Of a stretch of 64,000 nt of DNA, positions 60,541-64,000 are shown in pieces; positions within the stretch are counted from its first letter, which is position 1, and every line of letters begins with the position of its first letter. This DNA comes from DASPKM01 sp036402175 (GTDB taxonomy: Bacteria; Bacteroidota; Bacteroidia; Chitinophagales; Chitinophagaceae). The notes under the pieces are model-generated. The model was not told the origin of the DNA, did not search any database, and worked only from the letters and a program-made list of their open reading frames with translations. The translations under genes and the position numbers were made by a program. Location: NCBI GenBank assembly GCA_036402175.1, contig DASWTK010000054.1, positions 1 to 64,000 on the forward strand, read 5' to 3'.

Positions 60541-60745
60541 CAAAATGTAAAATGAAAAATTCAAAATGTAGGCGTAAATAAAATGTAAAATGTAAAATGT
60601 AAAATTCAAAATATGTTCACTAACGTCGACTGATAAAATAATATAGTCATCGAAGTATTTTACATTTTACATTTTGAATTTTACATTTTACATTTCATTT
60701 GCCTTCCCCATTTTGAATTTTTCATTTTGAATTTTTCATTTTCCC
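60541..60745. repeat. AAAATGTA-word inverted repeat
   Basis: A 25-nt inverted repeat, arms 60588-60612 and 60671-60695, exact, with further copies of AAAATGTA and ATTTTGAATTTT words from 60541 to about 60745. The AT-rich words make a very long hairpin possible. It fills most of the 312-nt gap between DinB and the tetR promoter. Similar in style to 19967-20137. Confidence 0.85.
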
Positions 60746-60802
60746 CGCCCACCCCCTCATTCCACCATCCAGCCCACTTTTTTTCCACTTACCGAAAATT
60801 TT

Positions 60803-60834
60803 TTTGGTTCACTGAACGGTGTTCAGTATGTTTG
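60803..60834 (+). promoter_or_regulatory. tetR promoter with embedded TetR operator
   Basis: -33 TTTG (60803-60806), 20-nt spacer, -7 TATGTTTG (60827-60834), an exact consensus. The spacer contains the perfect inverted repeat CTGAAC-GGT-GTTCAG (60812-60826), placed where a bound repressor would block RNA polymerase. Confidence 0.85.
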
Positions 60835-60850
60835 TGGCCAACTTGGAAAA

Positions 60851-61465
60851 ATGACAGTAGCATCCCGGAAACATAGAGAGAAAGAGGAAATGCGCGCCCT
60901 GATACTGGACGCCGCCAAGAAGATATTCCTGGCAAAGGGATATTACCAGGCAAGCATCCGCAACATAGCGGAAATGATTGAATATAGCCCGGGTACTATC
61001 TACTTGTATTTCAAGGAGAAAGACGAAATTTTCCATGCCCTTCATGAAGAAGGATTCCGTCGGTTCCTTACCCAGATGCAGCCGTTGCAGCACGTATCGG
61101 AGCCCTTTGAGAGGTTAAAGGCCATGGGCAGGGTATATATGGACTTTGCCAGTAAAAACAAAGACTTTTACGACCTTATGTTCATAATGCAGGCCCCGAT
61201 GAACCATGAAAAAGAAGAAGAGTGGGAAATGGGTCACCAGGCATTGAATTACCTCAAGGATGTGCTCAGGGATTGCCAGGCCACTGGCAGATTCCAGGGA
61301 AAGGACATTGAGTATCTGTCATTTACAATATGGTCCGCCCTCCATGGAATGTGCGCGCTTTATTGCCGCGAAAGATGCCACGCCTATCACGATAAAGGAC
61401 TGGAAGCTGGAGATCTTATGGCACATGGCTACGAGTATTTTATTGAAATGCTTGCCAAAGTCTAA
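60851..61465 (+). CDS. TetR/AcrR-family repressor of the efflux operon
   Basis: A 204-aa regulator with an N-terminal TetR helix-turn-helix (residues 15-60: LILDAAKKIFLAKGYYQASIRNIAEMIEYSPGTIYLYFKEKDEIF) and a variable C-terminal ligand domain. An operator in its own promoter and an identical-style operator before tolC indicate that it represses both itself and the efflux genes. The inducer is unknown. Confidence 0.92.
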   Translation: MTVASRKHREKEEMRALILDAAKKIFLAKGYYQASIRNIAEMIEYSPGTIYLYFKEKDEIFHALHEEGFRRFLTQMQPLQHVSEPFERLKAMGRVYMDFASKNKDFYDLMFIMQAPMNHEKEEEWEMGHQALNYLKDVLRDCQATGRFQGKDIEYLSFTIWSALHGMCALYCRERCHAYHDKGLEAGDLMAHGYEYFIEMLAKV

Positions 61466-61470
61466 ATTTT

Positions 61471-61497
61471 TTTGCCGTACATATGAACAGTGTTCAT
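61471..61497 (+). promoter_or_regulatory. Second TetR operator and promoter region before tolC
   Basis: -33-like TTTG (61471-61474) followed by ATGAAC-AGT-GTTCAT (61483-61497), a perfect 6-3-6 inverted repeat sharing TGAAC(A/G)GTGTTCA with the site before tetR. The -7 element is not a clear consensus match (TATATAAA near 61498). Confidence 0.8.
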
Positions 61498-61527
61498 TAT
61501 ATAAACATTGATTATTAACCGTTGATT

Positions 61528-62877
61528 ATGCACCGTTTATTAGTTGTTCTTATGCTATTTTTCATAGCAGGACAAAAAGCCTTTACGCAAGAAATTCCGC
61601 AGGAATATTTAGACCAGGCAATGCAGGATAACCTGGTATTAAAAGAGAAAAAAATCGCCCTGGACAAGAGCCTCATTGCGTTGAAAGAAGCCAGGTCGCT
61701 ATTTCTTCCAACAACCTGGCTGGAAGCGCAATACACCCTGGCTCAAGGTGGCCGGTCAATAGATTTTCCTGTAGGTGATATGCTCAACCCGGTTTATAAG
61801 ACACTCAACGAGCTAACTAATTCCAACAGCTTTCCGGTGATCAGGAATGTATCCGAACAATTATTACCAAATAACTTCTATGATGTCAGGGTGAAAACAA
61901 CAATGCCCCTGATCAATCCCGATATAAGGATCAATAAAGAAATCCGGCACCAGCAAACACTGCTGCAACAAAACGAAATTGACATCTATAAAAGAACACT
62001 GGTTAAAGAACTTAAGATCGCATACTACAACTACCTGGTTGCGGGCAATGCGGTAGCAATTTATCGCAACGCGCAGGAACTGGTTGATCAGAACCTCAGG
62101 GTGAATGAATCATTGCTTCGGAATGGTAAAGGATTGCCTGCTTATGTTTCGAGGGCCGAAAGCGAAGTGAAACAGGTGTCGAGCCAGCTGCAAAGTGCGT
62201 TGAATGATCAGAAGAACGCAAAAGCGTATTTCAATTTTCTTCTTAACCGTTCGCTTACCGATTCAATTGTTGTAAAGGAGCCAGAGTTGGATGAGAGCAG
62301 GTTGCCATTGCTGGAATCTACCGGCAACGTTTCATCACGTGAGGAATTGAAAAGCCTTGATCTGGCAAGAAGCATTAATCAAAGTGTGCTGAAGATGAAT
62401 CGTTCGTTCAGAACACCAAAGCTGAATGCGTTCCTGGATCTTGCTTCACAGGGATTTGATTTCAGATTTAACAACAAATCGTTTTTTTATCTTGGGGGAC
62501 TTCAGCTGCAGGTGCCCATATTCACTGGCAAAAGAAATTTATATAAAATAGAACAAACTACTCTGGATAGTGAGGCGCTTCGCATTAATACCGCACAGGT
62601 TAAGCAGCAAATTGAACTGGCCGCTTTTGTTAGCCAGAATGCCGTAGTTACTTCTTATAATAATTACCGCGCTGCTGTAAAGCAACAGGAAGCCGCAAGA
62701 AATTATTTCAAGCTGATCGACCGCGGCTTCAAAGAAGGAGTGAACAGCTTCATCGAATTCCTGGATGCCCGTAATCAATTGACCACAGCACAACTTCAAA
62801 CCACCATCAATAAATTCAAAGTGTTCAGTGCACTTGCAGAACATGAAAGACAAACTGCATCCTATTCAATCAGATAA
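61528..62877 (+). CDS. TolC-family outer-membrane efflux protein
   Basis: A 449-aa TolC-like protein with a signal peptide (MHRLLVVLMLFFIAGQKAFTQ), an internal repeat of two halves with helical hairpins (e.g. NQNLRVNESLLRNGKGL-type, KLIDRGFKEGVNSFIEFLDARNQL near the C-terminus) and the usual outer-membrane-barrel loops. It forms the exit duct of the RND pump. The ATG at 61528 is chosen over a TTG at 61522. It is followed by the adaptor gene after 10 nt. Confidence 0.9.
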   Translation: MHRLLVVLMLFFIAGQKAFTQEIPQEYLDQAMQDNLVLKEKKIALDKSLIALKEARSLFLPTTWLEAQYTLAQGGRSIDFPVGDMLNPVYKTLNELTNSNSFPVIRNVSEQLLPNNFYDVRVKTTMPLINPDIRINKEIRHQQTLLQQNEIDIYKRTLVKELKIAYYNYLVAGNAVAIYRNAQELVDQNLRVNESLLRNGKGLPAYVSRAESEVKQVSSQLQSALNDQKNAKAYFNFLLNRSLTDSIVVKEPELDESRLPLLESTGNVSSREELKSLDLARSINQSVLKMNRSFRTPKLNAFLDLASQGFDFRFNNKSFFYLGGLQLQVPIFTGKRNLYKIEQTTLDSEALRINTAQVKQQIELAAFVSQNAVVTSYNNYRAAVKQQEAARNYFKLIDRGFKEGVNSFIEFLDARNQLTTAQLQTTINKFKVFSALAEHERQTASYSIR

Positions 62878-62887
62878 AACAACCGTT

Positions 62888-63931
62888 ATGCGAATATTCT
62901 TCTTACTTTTTATCGTCGCTGTGATGGCTGAAGCCTGCGGTGGACGCGCCAATGAAAAACAAGTTTCAAAATCTCCCGAACTTATCCCTGTAAAGCTTGT
63001 TCCTGTGAACCAGCAGTCGAATTCACAAGTGATCAGCGCCTCAGGTCTTGTAGGTACAGAGAACGACGCCCGGCTTTCATTTAAGATCGGCGGAGTCATT
63101 GATAACATACTTGTAAAAGAGGGACAGCTGGTAAAAAAAGGCCAGTTGCTTGCAACGCTGAAATCAACTGAAATTTCTGCGCAGGTGCAGCAGGTTCATC
63201 TTTCAGTGGAAAAGGCGCAACGCGATTACCAACGTATTTCAAACCTGTATAACGACAGCGTAGCTACGCTGGAACAACTGCAGAATGCAAAAACAGGTGT
63301 AGAGATCGCCCGGCAAAACCTTCAGCAGGTGGCATTCAACCAGCAATACGCAAAAATTTATGCGCCATCCGACGGCTTTATTATCCGAAAACTGGCGAAT
63401 GTAGGTGAGCTGGCTAACCCCGGATCGCCAATACTATTCATGAATGCGGTTTCGCAGAATAGCAAATGGATATTGAAAGCCGGTGTAAGTGACAAAGAAT
63501 GGTCATCTGTTGAAACCGGAAATAAAGCTACCATCAGCTTCGACGCCTTTCCAGGTAAAGTGTTTCCTGCTATCGTTAGTAAAAAGGCAATGGCCGCCGA
63601 TCCCGTAAGTGGTTCATTCGAATTGCAGCTTCAGGTTGATTTTGGAAAGGATCAACCCGCTGCCGGAATGTTTGGTAACGCTTCCATTTTTCCGGCTGGC
63701 CAGTTGAAGGGTTACAGCATTCCCTACGATGCATTGCTTGAAGCCAATGGAAAAAGAGGTTTTGTATTTGTTAGCAACGATCAGAAAACAGTAAAAAAAG
63801 TGGAGGTTACCATTTCGTCGATCTCCAGCAATGTTGCTTATATACAGGACGGACTGGAAGAGTATGCATATGTGGTCACAGCAGGTAGTCCATACCTTAC
63901 TGACAACGCTCAAATAAAAGTTATCAAGTAA
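62888..63931 (+). CDS. RND efflux membrane-fusion lipoprotein
   Basis: A 347-aa periplasmic adaptor (lipobox MAEAC, Cys17). It has the biotinyl-lipoyl-like half-motif GGVIDNILVKEGQLVKKGQLLATLKS, a long coiled-coil hairpin (about 85-125: QVQQVHLSVEKAQRDYQRIS), the second lipoyl half IYAPSDGFIIRKLANVGELANPG, and a beta-barrel domain. It bridges the inner-membrane pump and the outer-membrane channel. ATG 62888 replaces the GTG at 62828 because it gives the lipoprotein signal. Confidence 0.92.
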   Translation: MRIFFLLFIVAVMAEACGGRANEKQVSKSPELIPVKLVPVNQQSNSQVISASGLVGTENDARLSFKIGGVIDNILVKEGQLVKKGQLLATLKSTEISAQVQQVHLSVEKAQRDYQRISNLYNDSVATLEQLQNAKTGVEIARQNLQQVAFNQQYAKIYAPSDGFIIRKLANVGELANPGSPILFMNAVSQNSKWILKAGVSDKEWSSVETGNKATISFDAFPGKVFPAIVSKKAMAADPVSGSFELQLQVDFGKDQPAAGMFGNASIFPAGQLKGYSIPYDALLEANGKRGFVFVSNDQKTVKKVEVTISSISSNVAYIQDGLEEYAYVVTAGSPYLTDNAQIKVIK

Positions 63932-63949
63932 TTCCCCAATAGCTTAATC

Positions 63950-64000
63950 ATGCGCATCACGTCTTTTTTTGTGAAGAACTACCAGTTCACATTGGTTGTG
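63950..64000 (+). CDS. RND efflux transporter, N-terminal fragment
   Basis: Seventeen codons to the end of the window: MRITSFFVKNYQFTLVV, the typical start of the first membrane helix of AcrB-like pumps. It begins 18 nt after the adaptor stop. Partial at the window edge, so pump family is by context. Confidence 0.75.
   Translation, partial: MRITSFFVKNYQFTLVV

Noticed and set aside
60541..60745. Transposon end or insertion sequence
   Set aside because: No transposase, no target duplications, and the words are simple AT-rich tandem units.

Overview
The window looks like chromosomal DNA from a member of the Bacteroidota, most likely the family Chitinophagaceae or a close relative. The grounds are a SusC/SusD pair, a lamin-tail protein with a gliding-type C-terminal sorting domain, an S46 dipeptidyl-peptidase, a two-gene methionine synthase, the small ribosomal protein bTHX, many Bacteroidota-style lipoproteins, and repeated promoters of the form TTTG-N18/20-TAnnTTTG. 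Family placement is inference; the phylum is well supported. No tRNA, rRNA, insertion sequence, prophage or CRISPR array was seen.

Layout. 0-1.9 kb: paaG-paaI-paaY, the end of a phenylacetate degradation cluster. 1.9-16.5 kb: a mixed region with obgE, a membrane-anchored patatin, a GH18 lipoprotein, an S46 peptidase, an OmpA-like lipoprotein with a large insertion, an NlpE-type lipoprotein, a lamin-tail protein, and asd behind what reads as a ribosome-mediated transcription attenuator. 16.5-20 kb: a DUF2461 protein, a NUMOD4/HNH-like protein and ligA. 20.2-32.4 kb: a Nudix-type (NrtR/AraR-like) regulator, susC, susD and, behind a terminator, two translationally coupled lipoproteins of about 1,100 residues with FG-GAP/VCBS and ASPIC/UnbV domains. 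34.2-38.6 kb: rplM-rpsI-rpsB-tsf, then pyrH-pdxH. 39.6-51.6 kb: bTHX, HU, xth, a LOG-family protein, split metH, recR, an Ig-like lipoprotein and a UvrD-type helicase-nuclease. 51.8-60.5 kb: an orphan response regulator, three small hydrophilic disordered proteins beside a SRPBCC membrane protein, a polysaccharide deacetylase/sugar-transferase pair, a glycine-zipper lipoprotein, two tandem NlpE-like proteins, an AraC regulator and a DinB protein. 60.8-64 kb: a TetR-controlled RND efflux operon that runs off the end of the window.

How the parts work together. The clearest regulatory systems are the asd leader (a good promoter, an 18-codon ORF with Thr/Lys/Met codons, a terminator, and a competing antiterminator pairing), and the TetR/RND locus, where two copies of TGAAC(A/G)GTGTTCA lie at the tetR and tolC promoters. 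Several promoters abut the start codon closely enough to predict leaderless mRNAs (recR and the helicase). Several intergenic gaps hold short-word repeats arranged as long inverted repeats.
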